A program made the position numbers and the translations under genes. Below the pieces are notes generated by a model. The model saw only the letters and a list, made by a program, of their open reading frames with translations, had not been told where the DNA came from and did not search any database. DNA of 19,946 nucleotides from an uncultured Rickettsiales bacterium (GTDB lineage: Bacteria > Pseudomonadota > Alphaproteobacteria > UBA8366), in the NCBI GenBank assembly GCA_913046825.1, contig CAJWTF010000064.1, positions 1 to 19,946 of the forward strand, read 5' to 3'. Within the stretch, counting starts at the first letter, position 1. The number at the start of each line of letters is the position of its first letter. Of the stretch, positions 19,696-19,946 are shown one piece after another.

Positions 19696-19946
19696 ATGAG
19701 CATAATCGCCGGTAATCTCACTCTCGCGGACCGCGTCCTACTAGCACCGATGTCTGGAGTGACCGACTTCCCATTTCGATGCATTCTCCGCTCGCTTGGT
19801 GCCGATGTTACGATATCGGAGATGACCGCAAGCCGGGCTATCCTCAAGGGCGAACGCGAAGAGTGCAGGAAGCTCGATCAATTGGATGACCGTACAATCG
19901 TGCAGATCGCGGGACATGAGCCGGACGCAATGGCCGAGGCAGCTCG
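19696..19946 (+). CDS. dusB: tRNA-dihydrouridine synthase DusB (NifR3), N-terminal part
   Basis: An ATG at 19696 opens a frame that runs without a stop to the end of the window (83 codons). The protein begins MSIIAGNLTLADRVLLAPMS, followed by GVTDFPFRCILRSLGAD; LAPMSGVTDFPFR is the FMN-binding start of DUS enzymes. The later EMTASRAIL and VQIAGHEPDAMAEAA match the DusB group. It reduces uridines in tRNA using FMN and NADPH. In many alphaproteobacteria nifR3 is followed by ntrB and ntrC, so nitrogen-regulation genes may lie just beyond the window. No clear ribosome binding site precedes the ATG; the 84-base gap upstream is AT-rich. Confidence 0.93.
   Translation, partial: MSIIAGNLTLADRVLLAPMSGVTDFPFRCILRSLGADVTISEMTASRAILKGEREECRKLDQLDDRTIVQIAGHEPDAMAEAA

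Overview
The window reads as a stretch of an alphaproteobacterial chromosome, most like Rhodospirillales-type lineages. The evidence is the backbone order kdsA-eno-ftsB(divIC)-pdhA-pdhB-pdhC-lpd-lipA-COQ10/RatA-like on the plus strand, then cinA-pgpA-ispDF on the minus strand and a dusB/nifR3 start. Further support comes from a lipoyl domain on pyruvate dehydrogenase E1 beta, a fused IspDF, and a class II (Cys-type) KdsA. No tRNA, rRNA, CRISPR array, insertion sequence or transposase was seen.

Layout: (1) 1-4581 holds kdsB, pyrG, kdsA and eno, packed head to tail: Kdo (LPS inner core sugar) synthesis, CTP synthesis and glycolysis. CTP made by PyrG is the co-substrate of KdsB, and PEP made by enolase is a substrate of KdsA, so the cluster is metabolically coherent. 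(2) 4582-5039 is an AT-rich gap and a small FtsB/DivIC-like division gene. (3) 5040-9153 is an AT-rich-bordered accessory block of four co-directional genes: cupin, TcaB9-type C-methyltransferase, UXS-like NAD-dependent sugar-nucleotide enzyme and Gfo/Idh/MocA oxidoreductase. It sits between ftsB and pdhA, which are usually neighbours. (4) 9154-15757 is a tight pyruvate dehydrogenase operon with lipoyl synthase and a START-domain COQ10/RatA-like gene. (5) 15758-16659 is an unfamiliar HTH regulator with its own promoter and a duplicated C-terminal segment. (6) 16610-18737 is a minus-strand operon of ispDF, pgpA and cinA joined by 4-bp overlaps. (7) 18817-19946 carries a CcsA/YpjD-like membrane protein and the start of dusB.

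The strongest unusual signal is at the left end. KdsB and most of PyrG look like proteins of the PVC group (Verrucomicrobia/Chlamydiae), whereas the last ~90 residues of PyrG look alphaproteobacterial. Third-codon GC falls at the same place (about 2130). This suggests recombination inside pyrG that brought in a kdsB-pyrG cassette next to the native kdsA, or else an assembly chimera. The second notable region is the sugar-nucleotide block at 5220-8905. Its C-methyltransferase keeps all the active-site residues of TcaB9 and lies next to a UXS-like enzyme, suggesting a C-branched sugar made from a 4-keto intermediate.
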